Below, one piece after another: positions 32,680-41,043 of a stretch of 64,000 nucleotides of DNA; the stretch's first letter is position 1, and every line of letters starts with the position of its first letter. The notes under the pieces are model-generated. The model was not told the DNA's origin. It ran no database searches and saw only the letters and a program-made list of their open reading frames with translations. Position numbers and translations under genes: made by a program. This stretch comes from G965205525 sp965205525 (GTDB lineage Bacteria > Pseudomonadota > Gammaproteobacteria > JABABF01): assembly GCA_965205525.1 (NCBI GenBank), contig OZ242171.1:1364001-1428000 (forward strand), in the 5' to 3' direction.

Positions 32680-33236
32680 TCGGCGCGGCTTGGCTCCGGG
32701 TAGCCCGAGGGATGATTGTGGGCAAAAATCACGGCAGCCGCATTGTGCTGCAGGCATGCCTCCACCACTTGCCGGGGATAGACGCAGGCGCCGTCCAAGG
32801 AGCCTTGAAACAGCTCCCTGCACGAGATGAGGGCGTGCCGATTATCCAAGAACATGCACAGAAAAACTTCCCGGCGGCGATCCCTGAGTCGCGCCCGCAG
32901 GTAGCGATGCACCAGGCGCGGGCTATTCAGGCAAGGGCGACGGCGGATGCTGGCTAGCAGGTAGCGGCGGCTGAGCTCCAGGGCTGCCTTGGGATAAGCG
33001 CCGGAAGCAGGTCCGAAGCCCGGCAGGGCGGCGATGTCCCCCTGGTCGGCACGGAGCAGCAGCCGCAGTCCGCCGAAATGCTTGAGCAGGCTGCGGGCCC
33101 GCTCTACCTGGTTCTGCCGGCCGGCGGCGGGCAGGAACAGGGACAGGATCTCGGTATCGGACAGGCTTTCTGCCCCCCTGTGCATAAATTTCTCCAAGGG
33201 GCGATCCCCTCGGGGCCAGTTTTTAATTGCGGTCAT
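32562..33236 (-). CDS. radC: RadC family JAMM/MPN protein
   Basis: Protein of 224 residues with the UPF0758 arrangement: an N-terminal helix-hairpin-helix-like part (LPGFGPASG) and a C-terminal JAMM metalloprotease-like domain with FAHNHPSGYPEPSRAD, holding the HxH and D metal ligands. The family is named RadC, but a DNA-repair role has been disputed; no function is firmly known. The ATG start is preceded by AGGGAGGTAGCC. Its last 36 codons are duplicated downstream. Confidence 0.93.
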   Translation of the reverse strand: MTAIKNWPRGDRPLEKFMHRGAESLSDTEILSLFLPAAGRQNQVERARSLLKHFGGLRLLLRADQGDIAALPGFGPASGAYPKAALELSRRYLLASIRRRPCLNSPRLVHRYLRARLRDRRREVFLCMFLDNRHALISCRELFQGSLDGACVYPRQVVEACLQHNAAAVIFAHNHPSGYPEPSRADERITRHLQEALALVDVRVVDHIIVGEGKITSFAERGLL

Positions 33237-33324
33237 GGCTACCTCCCTGTAACCGGTCAGATCAAGAAACTGCCGACACCTGGCGATTACCGGGCCGGGA
33301 CAGTCTGCGGTACATTATCACATC

Positions 33325-34524
33325 ATGCATAGGTTTCAAAATCGGCAAATTCTGCTGGGTATCACCGGCGGCATTGCAGCCTACAAGGCGGCGGAGCTGA
33401 CCCGTGCGCTGCGGCGGGAAGGGGCGGAGGTGCAGGTGGTGATGACCCGGGCCGCTGCCGATTTCATCACGCCCCTGACCCTGCAGGCCCTGTCCGGCAA
33501 GCCGGTGCGAACGGAGCTTTTAGACACTCAGGCAGAGGCGGCCATGGGACACATTGAGCTGGCCCGCTGGGCCGATCTGGTGCTGGTGGCTCCGGCCAGC
33601 GCCGATTTCATGGCGCGGCTCGCCGCCGGGCGCTCGGACGACCTGCTGTCGGCGCTGTGCCTGGCCACTGCGGCCCCGGTGGCCCTGGCACCGGCCATGA
33701 ACCAGGGCATGTGGCTGGACCCGGCCACCCAGGAAAATTGCACACTGCTAAAGAGCCGGGGCATACGCCTATTCGGGCCCGGGGAGGGGGACCAGGCATG
33801 CGGCGATACCGGGCCCGGGCGCATGCTTGAGCCGGAGGAGCTGGCGGACTGCGCAGCCTCCTGCTTTGAGAGTCGCCTGCTGGAGGGCAAGTGCGCCCTA
33901 GTGACCGCCGGCTCCACCCGGGAGGCGCTGGACCCGGTGCGCTATCTGGGCAACCGAAGCTCCGGGCGCATGGGCTTTGCGCTGGCGGCGGCGGCGGCGG
34001 ATGCCGGAGCCAAGGTGATTCTCGTCTCGGGCCCCTCCGCCCTGCCGACCCCGGAGCGGGTAGAGAGGGTGGATGTGGTATCCACCGAAGATATGCACAG
34101 GGCGGTGCTGGAAAGAGCGGGGGACTGTGATCTGCTGCTGGCAGCGGCGGCAGTGGCCGACTACCGTCCGGCGGAGCGAGCCGAGCAGAAAATTGAGAAG
34201 ACAGGTGAGACACTGCACCTTTCGCTGGTACAGAACCCGGACATCCTCGCCGAGGCGGCGGCCCGGCACCCCCAGCTTTTCACCGTGGGCTTTGCCGCTG
34301 AGACCGGGCCGCCGGCGGAGCGGGGGCGGCGCAAGCTTGATGCCAAGAAACTGGACCTGGTGGTGGCCAACGATGTGTCCCGCACAGATATCGGCTTTGA
34401 TGTCGAGGACAACGAGGCGGTGCTGCTATGGCCCGGAGGGGAGGAAGCCCTGCCCCGGGCCTCAAAGCGGCAGCTGGCAGTCCAGATTCTGGAGCGCGTG
34501 GCAAAACGGATGGCCCAGCGCTGA
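33325..34524 (+). CDS. coaBC: Bifunctional phosphopantothenoylcysteine decarboxylase/synthetase
   Basis: Two steps of coenzyme A synthesis: CoaB joins cysteine to phosphopantothenate (CTP-dependent) and CoaC decarboxylates the product (FMN). Of 399 residues, 1-185 are the flavoprotein CoaC, with LLGITGGIAAYKAAEL, the catalytic His in MGHIELARWAD, the substrate PAMNQGMW and the ACGDTGPGRM cap. From about 190 CoaB has VTAGSTREALDPVRYLGN, AAVADYRP, KIEKTG and VVANDVSR. Start ATG with no strong site. Divergent from radC. Confidence 0.97.
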   Translation: MHRFQNRQILLGITGGIAAYKAAELTRALRREGAEVQVVMTRAAADFITPLTLQALSGKPVRTELLDTQAEAAMGHIELARWADLVLVAPASADFMARLAAGRSDDLLSALCLATAAPVALAPAMNQGMWLDPATQENCTLLKSRGIRLFGPGEGDQACGDTGPGRMLEPEELADCAASCFESRLLEGKCALVTAGSTREALDPVRYLGNRSSGRMGFALAAAAADAGAKVILVSGPSALPTPERVERVDVVSTEDMHRAVLERAGDCDLLLAAAAVADYRPAERAEQKIEKTGETLHLSLVQNPDILAEAAARHPQLFTVGFAAETGPPAERGRRKLDAKKLDLVVANDVSRTDIGFDVEDNEAVLLWPGGEEALPRASKRQLAVQILERVAKRMAQR

Positions 34525-34650
34525 GTCAGCCGCCGAGCAAATGCCAGATTCTCCGCCCTGCAGGCCGCCCCTCAGCCCTTTCCCCCTGCCCTCTCTGCCG
34601 CCGCTCCCAAGGAGTGCTCGGACAGGCAGTGAAGCAGCGGCACAGCCCTC

Positions 34651-35487
34651 ATGAGCACCGTGCGGGAGCTGCTGGCAGCGCAGGCTGAACTGCAGAGGGT
34701 AAGCGACACACCGCGCCTAGACGCAGAGCTGCTGCTGGCCTATTGCCTAGATGCCCCCCGCAGTTATCTGTATGCCCGCCCGGAGGCAAGGGTGCCCCCG
34801 GACCCGGCGGCGCGCTTTTGCGAGCTGGTGCGGCGGCGGGGACAGGGGGAGCCGGTGGCCTACCTGCGCGGCTGCCGAGCCTTCTGGACTCTGGATCTGA
34901 AAACCGACCCCCGGGCCCTGGTGCCGAGGCCAGAGACAGAACTCCTGGTGAGCAGGGCATTGGAGCAGCTGCCGAAGAGATGCAAGGGGTGTGCGGCAGA
35001 CCTCGGCACCGGAAGCGGCGCCGTCGCACTGGCCCTGGCCAAGGAGCGCCCCGCCATGAAAGTGCTGGGCACGGACATCAGTCGGGATGCGCTGGCCCTG
35101 GCAGCGGAGAACCGCCGCCGCCTTTCGTGCAGCGGACTGCACCTGGCTCAAGGGGACTGGTGCGCCCCTTTAGCCCGTGAAAGCTTCTGCCTGGTGGTGG
35201 CCAATCCTCCCTACCTGGAAGAGGATGACCCGGCGCTGAGTGCCCCGCCCCTGTGCCTGGAGCCCAGGAAGGCGCTGGCCGCCGGCAGCGATGGGCTGGC
35301 GGCCATAGCGGCGATTATTCCGGAGGCGCTGCAGCGTCTCATCCCCGGCGGCCTGCTTCTGGTGGAGCATGCGCCGACGCAGGCGCAAGCCGTAGGGCGG
35401 ATGCTGGAGCAGCACGGCTACCGGCGGACCGAGACCCTGAGGGATTTGGGGGGACAGCCCAGGGTGTCGGCGGGATGGCGACCATGA
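34651..35487 (+). CDS. prmC: Release factor glutamine methyltransferase
   Basis: N5-methylates the GGQ glutamine of RF1/RF2 using S-adenosylmethionine. The 278-residue protein has the helical N-terminal substrate domain (LDAELLLAYCL), the RFE-like LVPRPETELLV, SAM motif DLGTGSGAVALALA and catalytic NPPY in VVANPPYLEEDD. prfA, its common neighbour, is not adjacent; moeB follows with a 4-bp overlap, a known prmC-moeB linkage. Confidence 0.95.
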   Translation: MSTVRELLAAQAELQRVSDTPRLDAELLLAYCLDAPRSYLYARPEARVPPDPAARFCELVRRRGQGEPVAYLRGCRAFWTLDLKTDPRALVPRPETELLVSRALEQLPKRCKGCAADLGTGSGAVALALAKERPAMKVLGTDISRDALALAAENRRRLSCSGLHLAQGDWCAPLARESFCLVVANPPYLEEDDPALSAPPLCLEPRKALAAGSDGLAAIAAIIPEALQRLIPGGLLLVEHAPTQAQAVGRMLEQHGYRRTETLRDLGGQPRVSAGWRP

Positions 35488-36236
35488 AACGGGAGAGTCT
35501 GCTGCGCTACAGTCGGCAGATCATGCTGCCGGACTTCGGCGAAGAGGGGCAGAACAAGCTGCGGCAGTCCCGGGTGCTGGTGGCAGGGCTGGGGGGGCTG
35601 GGAAGTCCCGCTGCCCTGTATCTGGCCGCGGCAGGGGTCGGCTGCCTGGTGCTGGCGGACGATGACCGCACAGAGCTCGGCAACCTGCAACGGCAGATCC
35701 TCCACGGCACACCGGACTTAGGAGAGCTGAAGACCGCCTCGGCCCGGCGCCGACTGGAAGACCTCAACCCGGAGGTAGAGATTGTGACGGAGGAGCGGCG
35801 CCTGGCGGGAGCCTTTCTGGAGGAGCATGTGGCCAGGGCAGACCTGGTGCTGGATGCCAGTGATAATTTTGCCACCCGCTTTGCCATTAATCGGGCCTGC
35901 CACAGCCACCGGAAACCCCTGGTCTCCGGTGCTGCCATCCGGGCCGAAGGACAGGTGGCGGTGTTTGACCACCGGCAGGGGGGCGGTCCCTGCTACCGCT
36001 GCCTGTATGACGATGGGGTTGGAAACCACGGTCTCAACTGCGCCGAGAGCGGCGTGCTCGCACCGATAACCGGCATTATCGGCACGGTCCAGGCCCTGGA
36101 AGCGATCAAGATTCTGAGCGGCTACGGGGAGAGCCTGCACGGACGCCTGCTGGTGCTAGACGGTGCAGCCATGCGCTGGAGGGATCTCCGGCTGCCCCCA
36201 GACCCGGCCTGCCCGGTCTGCTCGCACCGACTTTGA
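35484..36236 (+). CDS. moeB: Molybdopterin-synthase adenylyltransferase (MoeB/ThiF/HesA family)
   Basis: Adenylates the C-terminal Gly-Gly of the MoaD (or ThiS-like) sulfur carrier. Of about 250 residues, the start LLRYSRQIMLPDFG is the family N-terminus, the ATP loop is VAGLGGLGSPAALYLAAAG, DDRTELGNLQRQILH follows, and the CxxC zinc pairs are PCYRCL and CPVC. The start at 35484 forms an ATGA with prmC; a Met 3 codons upstream (35475) is equally possible. No MPT synthase genes are nearby, so MoeB versus ThiF specificity is inferred. Confidence 0.9.
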   Translation: MKRESLLRYSRQIMLPDFGEEGQNKLRQSRVLVAGLGGLGSPAALYLAAAGVGCLVLADDDRTELGNLQRQILHGTPDLGELKTASARRRLEDLNPEVEIVTEERRLAGAFLEEHVARADLVLDASDNFATRFAINRACHSHRKPLVSGAAIRAEGQVAVFDHRQGGGPCYRCLYDDGVGNHGLNCAESGVLAPITGIIGTVQALEAIKILSGYGESLHGRLLVLDGAAMRWRDLRLPPDPACPVCSHRL

Positions 36237-36333
36237 AAAACAGCGATGAATGTGGCATTCTGCACGCAATTGACGGCATAATACCCGTATCCGTACCCAA
36301 TCTATTGGTCCGACAACTCTGAGGAGACCTGCT

Positions 36334-36984
36334 ATGAACTTGAACGTGATAGATATTTACTACTGGCTGCGCGATGCAATCACTTGGCGCTTGAGGTTCT
36401 TTAATTGGGTTCCCGCCTTGGGCCTTCGCCTGATGCTGGCGCCAGTGCTGATTGTGGCCGGACTCAATAAATTTGAGCACTTTGACAATACGGTCACCTG
36501 GTTTGGTGAAGGCCTCGGCCTGCCTGTGCCGGGGCTGCTGGCTTTTGTAGCGGCCGCCACCGAATTGGTGGGAGGGCTGCTGCTTGTAATCGGCCTGGCG
36601 GTGCGCTGGATATCCGTGCCCCTGATGTTCACCATGGTGGTCGCCGCCGCCACTGTCCACTGGGAGCACGGCTGGTTCGCCATCGCCCCCAGCAGCGCCA
36701 GCACCAGCCCCGCCCGGGCGGTTGCCGCTCTCGGCATTCCCGCCGCCGTGGAAAGCCAGAAAGGCACGGTGGAAACGCGGAATATTCTCAACAGGAACAG
36801 ACAAATCCTGCAGCGGCAGGGCAACTACGAGTATCTGACTTCAAAGGGTCCCATAGTTATCCTAAACAACGGCATTGAATTCGCCGCCATCTATTTTATG
36901 ATGCTGATGGTGCTCCTGCTCATCGGCAGCGGGCGCATCAGCATAGATTTCTGGCTGGACCGATGGCTGCGCTTGCCCAAATGA
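36334..36984 (+). CDS. DoxX-family membrane protein
   Basis: A 216-residue integral membrane protein with about five hydrophobic segments; LRLMLAPVLIVAGLNKFEHFDNTVTWF and FVAAATELVGGLLLVIGLAVRW are typical of DoxX/HvfX. Between segments 3 and 4 is a soluble loop of about 75 residues (HWEHGWFAIAP to YEYLTSKGP), longer than in most DoxX proteins. A good GAGGAGA site precedes the ATG. Function unknown; HvfX members occur with methanobactin-like or redox systems, none of which is adjacent. Confidence 0.85.
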   Translation: MNLNVIDIYYWLRDAITWRLRFFNWVPALGLRLMLAPVLIVAGLNKFEHFDNTVTWFGEGLGLPVPGLLAFVAAATELVGGLLLVIGLAVRWISVPLMFTMVVAAATVHWEHGWFAIAPSSASTSPARAVAALGIPAAVESQKGTVETRNILNRNRQILQRQGNYEYLTSKGPIVILNNGIEFAAIYFMMLMVLLLIGSGRISIDFWLDRWLRLPK

Positions 36985-37052
36985 GCAGGCCGAGGGAGGG
37001 CGGCGGCTCCCAATTCCCCGCCCTTGGCCCTGTTATGCCTGCATAGAATTCT

Positions 37053-37493
37053 ATGGATATACGCAAGATCAAGAAGCTAATTGAGCTCCTCAAGGAATCT
37101 GGTTTGGGGGAGATTGAAGTGCGGGAGGGGGAGGAATCGGTGCGCATCTGCCAGACCACAGCCCCGCAAACCGCTGTGCCTCCGGCAGTGCCCCCCGTCT
37201 TCGCTCCGGCAGCCGCCCCGACAGCCAAAGAGCCGACGGCAGCGGAGCCAGCCCCCAGCGGGCATGCTGTCCGCTCTCCGATGGTAGGCACTTTGTATCG
37301 GGCCCCCTCCCCCGGCGCTCCCCCTTTTGTGGATGTGGGACAGCGCATTGAGGAGGGGGATGTCATCTGCATCGTGGAGGCGATGAAGATGATGAACCAC
37401 GTGGAGGCGGACCGTGCCGGCACGGTGAAGGCAATCCTGGTGGAAAACGGCCAGCCGGTGGAGTTTGACCAGCCCCTGCTGACGATTGTCTGA
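37053..37493 (+). CDS. accB: Biotin carboxyl carrier protein of acetyl-CoA carboxylase
   Basis: Carries CO2 on biotin between AccC and the carboxyltransferase in fatty-acid synthesis. It is 146 residues: an N-terminal helical region, an Ala/Pro linker (about 38-70) and a biotinyl domain with EAMKMMNHVEAD, biotin-accepting Lys about 112. The canonical thumb APSPGAPPFVDVG is present. accC follows after 23 bp. Confidence 0.97.
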   Translation: MDIRKIKKLIELLKESGLGEIEVREGEESVRICQTTAPQTAVPPAVPPVFAPAAAPTAKEPTAAEPAPSGHAVRSPMVGTLYRAPSPGAPPFVDVGQRIEEGDVICIVEAMKMMNHVEADRAGTVKAILVENGQPVEFDQPLLTIV

Positions 37494-37516
37494 GGCCGAA
37501 GCGCCCTCCTCCCTTC

Positions 37517-38857
37517 ATGCTGGAAAAAGTGGTTATCGCCAATCGCGGCGAAATTGCTCTGCGTGTTTTGCGCGCCTGTCGCGAGCTCGGCATACGAACG
37601 GTAGCGGTGCATTCCACGGCAGACCGGGATTTGAAGCATGTGCGCTTAGCGGATGAATCGGTGTGCATCGGTCCGCCGCCCCCCGGAGAGAGCTACCTGA
37701 ATATCGCGGCGATCATCAGTGCCGCAGAAATTACGGATGCCACTGCTATTCATCCAGGCTACGGCTTCCTGGCGGAAAACCCGGACTTTGCGGAGATCGT
37801 GGAGAAGAACGGTTTCGTCTTCATCGGTCCGTCACCGGAGGTGATCCGCACCATGGGCGACAAAGTGGCTGCAATTCGCGCCATGCGGGAGGCGGGTGTG
37901 CCCACCGTGCCCGGCTCCGACGGCCCGCTGGGGGAAGACCAGGAGCGCACCTTGGCAACGGCCCGGGAGATCGGCTATCCGGTGATGATCAAGGCTGCCG
38001 CCGGCGGCGGCGGGCGCGGCATGCGGGTGGTGCACGGCGAGGCCGCCCTGCTGAACGCGGTGTCGCTGACCCAGGGGGAAGCCCACGCCGCCTTCGGCGA
38101 CGGGCGTGTATATCTGGAAAAATTCTTGGAGAAGCCGCGCCATGTGGAGGTGCAAGTTCTCGCCGATGGCCATGGCAACGTCGTCCATCTGTGGGACCGG
38201 GACTGTTCTGTGCAGCGTCGCCACCAGAAGGTGCTGGAGGAGGCGCCGGCACCGGGTATTCCCGACAATCTGCGCCAGCAGGTGGCGGAGCTCTGTGTGG
38301 ATGCCTGTCGGCGCATAGGCTATCGGAGCGCCGGCACCTTTGAATTCCTATACCAGGATGAAGTGTTCTGCTTTATTGAAATGAATACCCGGGTGCAGGT
38401 GGAGCACCCGGTCACCGAGATGGTTACCGGGGTGGACATCGTGCGCGAGCAGCTGCGCATTGCAGGAGGCGAGCCCCTCTCTTTCCGGCAGGAGGACATA
38501 GCGGTGCGGGGACACGCCATAGAGTGCCGCATCAATGCCGAGGACCCGGTCACCTTTGCCCCCTCCCCGGGACAGGTTACCCGCTACCATGCCCCCGGCG
38601 GCACTGGCATCCGGGTGGATTCCCATCTGTATACCGGCTACACGGTGCCTCCCTACTACGATTCCCTGCTGAGCAAGATCATCGGCTGCGGCGACGATCG
38701 CGACAGCGCTCTCGGACGGCTTGCCCAGGCCCTTGAAGAAACCATCGTGGACGGCATTCGCACCAACATCCCGATGCACCAGGAAATCCTGCGGGACAGC
38801 CAATTCCGGCAGGGGGGCGTATCCATCCGCTACCTGGAGAAAAAACTCGGCCAATAA
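37517..38857 (+). CDS. accC: Biotin carboxylase subunit of acetyl-CoA carboxylase
   Basis: ATP-grasp enzyme that carboxylates biotin on AccB. The 446 residues are the family norm: MLEKVVIANRGEIALRVLRA at the start, HPGYGFLAEN, the ATP-lid KAAAGGGGRGMR, metal and bicarbonate residues in FIEMNTRVQVEHPVTEMVTG, and EDP..FAPSPGQVTRYHAPGG. It is the second gene of accBC. In many Gammaproteobacteria prmA and dusB lie between accC and fis; here fis follows directly. Confidence 0.98.
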   Translation: MLEKVVIANRGEIALRVLRACRELGIRTVAVHSTADRDLKHVRLADESVCIGPPPPGESYLNIAAIISAAEITDATAIHPGYGFLAENPDFAEIVEKNGFVFIGPSPEVIRTMGDKVAAIRAMREAGVPTVPGSDGPLGEDQERTLATAREIGYPVMIKAAAGGGGRGMRVVHGEAALLNAVSLTQGEAHAAFGDGRVYLEKFLEKPRHVEVQVLADGHGNVVHLWDRDCSVQRRHQKVLEEAPAPGIPDNLRQQVAELCVDACRRIGYRSAGTFEFLYQDEVFCFIEMNTRVQVEHPVTEMVTGVDIVREQLRIAGGEPLSFRQEDIAVRGHAIECRINAEDPVTFAPSPGQVTRYHAPGGTGIRVDSHLYTGYTVPPYYDSLLSKIIGCGDDRDSALGRLAQALEETIVDGIRTNIPMHQEILRDSQFRQGGVSIRYLEKKLGQ

Positions 38858-38929
38858 GCCTGCGCACCGCTCTCCAGCTGTGCTGGGGCTGCGCTCTCAT
38901 CGCGCAGCAAGGCGCAAGAGGCATGAATT

Positions 38930-38957
38930 TTTACAGGAGAGGGAGCTGGGCTACAAT
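38930..38957 (+). promoter_or_regulatory. Candidate sigma70 promoter of fis-purHD
   Basis: TTTACA and TACAAT are 16 bp apart, 65 nt before the fis ATG, in the gap after accC. The following bases (AATCCCGCGC) are GC-rich, as at stringently controlled growth-rate promoters such as fis of E. coli; that regulation is inferred. Confidence 0.5.
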
Positions 38958-39021
38958 AATCCCGCGCTCGCCCTAGGTCAGGGCCGGGCTGCTCCAACAA
39001 ACCGACAAAGGAGAGGACGGC

Positions 39022-39453
39022 ATGCAAGATTATCAGCACAAAGCAACCACTGGAGTCGCCGAGGGCACTGCCCCAGGAAGCCAGTCATCCCAGACCATGC
39101 CGACGGTGCGGGCCTGTGTGGCCGAGCGGGTAGCGCGCTACCTGGAGGGACTGAATGGCCAGGAAGGGCCGGGCCGGCTGTACCGGATGATGACCGCGGA
39201 GGTAGAGCTGCCGATGCTGCGGGAGGTCCTCGCGTACACCAAGGACAACTGCTGCCAGGCGGCACGCATCCTCGGTCTCAACCGAGGCACCCTGCTGGCA
39301 CGGCTGAAACGCTACGGCCTGGACCAGGAGATCCATTCACGAAGGCACCGGAGGCTGCGGGGAAGCGAAGGGCTGGTTTCACTGCAGCGTTTCCCCAGCG
39401 GAGCACGACGGGAAAACCGACACTCGGAAACCTACAATGAGCGCCACTCCTAA
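39022..39453 (+). CDS. fis: DNA-binding protein Fis with extended tails
   Basis: Nucleoid protein and transcription regulator that bends DNA as a dimer. The family core runs from about residue 50 to 101 (LPMLREVLAYTKDNCCQAARILGLNRGTLLARLKRYGLDQ, quoted in parts), including the helix-turn-helix ARILGLNRGTLLARLKRYG. Most Fis proteins end a few residues after this; here a basic tail of about 40 residues (RRHRRLRGSEG..ERHS) follows and its last 17 bp overlap the purH start. The overlap and the usual fis-purH-purD order support the gene, but the tail could be a recent loss of the original stop. Confidence 0.9.
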   Translation: MQDYQHKATTGVAEGTAPGSQSSQTMPTVRACVAERVARYLEGLNGQEGPGRLYRMMTAEVELPMLREVLAYTKDNCCQAARILGLNRGTLLARLKRYGLDQEIHSRRHRRLRGSEGLVSLQRFPSGARRENRHSETYNERHS

Positions 39454-41035
39454 GAGCGGGCAGCGTTCGGTGCGGCGCGCATTGCTGAGCCTCAGCGACA
39501 AGAATGGGGCGATTGATTTCGCCCGGGCGCTGACGGCTATGGAAGTGGAAATCTTCTCCACCGGCGGCACCTGCCGCCTGCTGAGGGAGGCGGAGATTCC
39601 GTGCCGGGAGGTGTCGGACTACACGGACTTTCCAGAGATGATGGGGGGGCGCATCAAAACCCTGCACCCCAAGGTGCACGGCGGCATTCTGGGCCGGCGC
39701 GGCATTGACGATGAGGTGATGGAGACCCACGGCATTCTGCCTTTTGATCTGGTGGCGGTGAACCTCTACCCCTTTGCCGAGACCGTGGCAAAGCCGGACT
39801 GCACCCCGGCTGAGGGGGTGGAGCAGATAGATATCGGCGGACCGGCGATGCTGCGGGCCGCGGCAAAAAACCATCGGGATGTGGCGGTAGTCACAGACCC
39901 CGGGGACTACCCCGAGGTGCTGACCGCCCTCGCTGACGGCGGACTGCCGGAGGGCAAGCGGCGGCAGCTGGCAGCCAAGGCATTTGCCCATACCGCCGCG
40001 TACGATGCCGCTGTCACGGCCTGGCTCAAAAGCCAGGAGACAGGGCAGCCGGCAGCGAAGCCAAAAGAGCATCTTCCCCCTCTCCTGCACTGGCAGCTCA
40101 AAAAACAGGAGGACCTGCGCTACGGCGAAAACCCGCACCAGAAGGCCGCCCTGTACCGGGAGATGCCCCCCGGGGAGGAGCCCGGGGCGGCGAATGCACA
40201 GCAGCTGCAAGGGCGCCCCCTCTCCTACAACAACCTGCTGGATGCAGATGCCGCCCTGGAGTGTGTGAAGCTTCTTCAGGGGCCCGCCTGCGTTATCGTC
40301 AAGCATGCCAATCCCTGTGGGGCGGCGACCGGAGACAGCCTGCAAAAAGCCTACGAAGCCGCCTGGGCCACCGACCCCACCTCCGCTTTTGGCGGCATCA
40401 TCGCCTGCAGCCAGGAGCTGGACCGGGCCACCGCAGAGGCCATCATGGAAAGGCAGTTCGTGGAGGTGATTATTGCGCCGGCGGTAGCGAAGGAGACCGC
40501 AAAGGCGCTGCAGCAGAAGGAGAATATCCGGGTGCTGATCACCGGGGACTGGAGCGGACGGCAGCAGGGTGCTCTGCATGCCCACCGCATCACCGGCGGT
40601 CTGCTGGTGCAGGAGCGGGACACCCGTCCCGCAAAGGAGGAGGACTGGCGAGTGGCAAGCCAGCGCACACCCGGGGCCGCGGAAGAGGCAGACCTGCGCT
40701 TCGCCTGGCATATCGCCCGCTTTGTAAAATCCAATGCGATTGTCTTTGCCAAGGGGGGACGCACCCTGGGCATCGGCGCCGGGCAGACAAGCCGCGTTCA
40801 CAGCGTGCGCATCGCGGTCATGAAAGCCGCCGATGAAGGGCTGAATCTCAAGGGGGCGGCAATGGCATCGGATGCCTTCTTCCCGTTCCGGGACGGAGTG
40901 GACGCCGCCGCCGAAGCGGGAATTTCCGCCGTGATTCAGCCCGGCGGCTCCAAGCGGGACGAAGAGGTCATCGCGGCAGCGAATGAGCGGGAAATGGCGA
41001 TGGTGCTTACCGGCGCACGACACTTCCGGCACTGA
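39437..41035 (+). CDS. purH: Bifunctional AICAR transformylase / IMP cyclohydrolase
   Basis: Last two steps of IMP synthesis. Of 532 residues the N-terminal IMPCH domain has RRALLSLSDKNGAIDFAR, FPEMMGGRIKTLHPKVHGG and VNLYPF; the AICAR transformylase domain has DLRYGENPHQKAALYR, VKHANPCGAA, and GAGQTSRVHS. Starts inside the end of fis and precedes purD by 8 bp. Confidence 0.98.
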   Translation: MSATPKSGQRSVRRALLSLSDKNGAIDFARALTAMEVEIFSTGGTCRLLREAEIPCREVSDYTDFPEMMGGRIKTLHPKVHGGILGRRGIDDEVMETHGILPFDLVAVNLYPFAETVAKPDCTPAEGVEQIDIGGPAMLRAAAKNHRDVAVVTDPGDYPEVLTALADGGLPEGKRRQLAAKAFAHTAAYDAAVTAWLKSQETGQPAAKPKEHLPPLLHWQLKKQEDLRYGENPHQKAALYREMPPGEEPGAANAQQLQGRPLSYNNLLDADAALECVKLLQGPACVIVKHANPCGAATGDSLQKAYEAAWATDPTSAFGGIIACSQELDRATAEAIMERQFVEVIIAPAVAKETAKALQQKENIRVLITGDWSGRQQGALHAHRITGGLLVQERDTRPAKEEDWRVASQRTPGAAEEADLRFAWHIARFVKSNAIVFAKGGRTLGIGAGQTSRVHSVRIAVMKAADEGLNLKGAAMASDAFFPFRDGVDAAAEAGISAVIQPGGSKRDEEVIAAANEREMAMVLTGARHFRH

Positions 41036-41043
41036 AAAACAGA

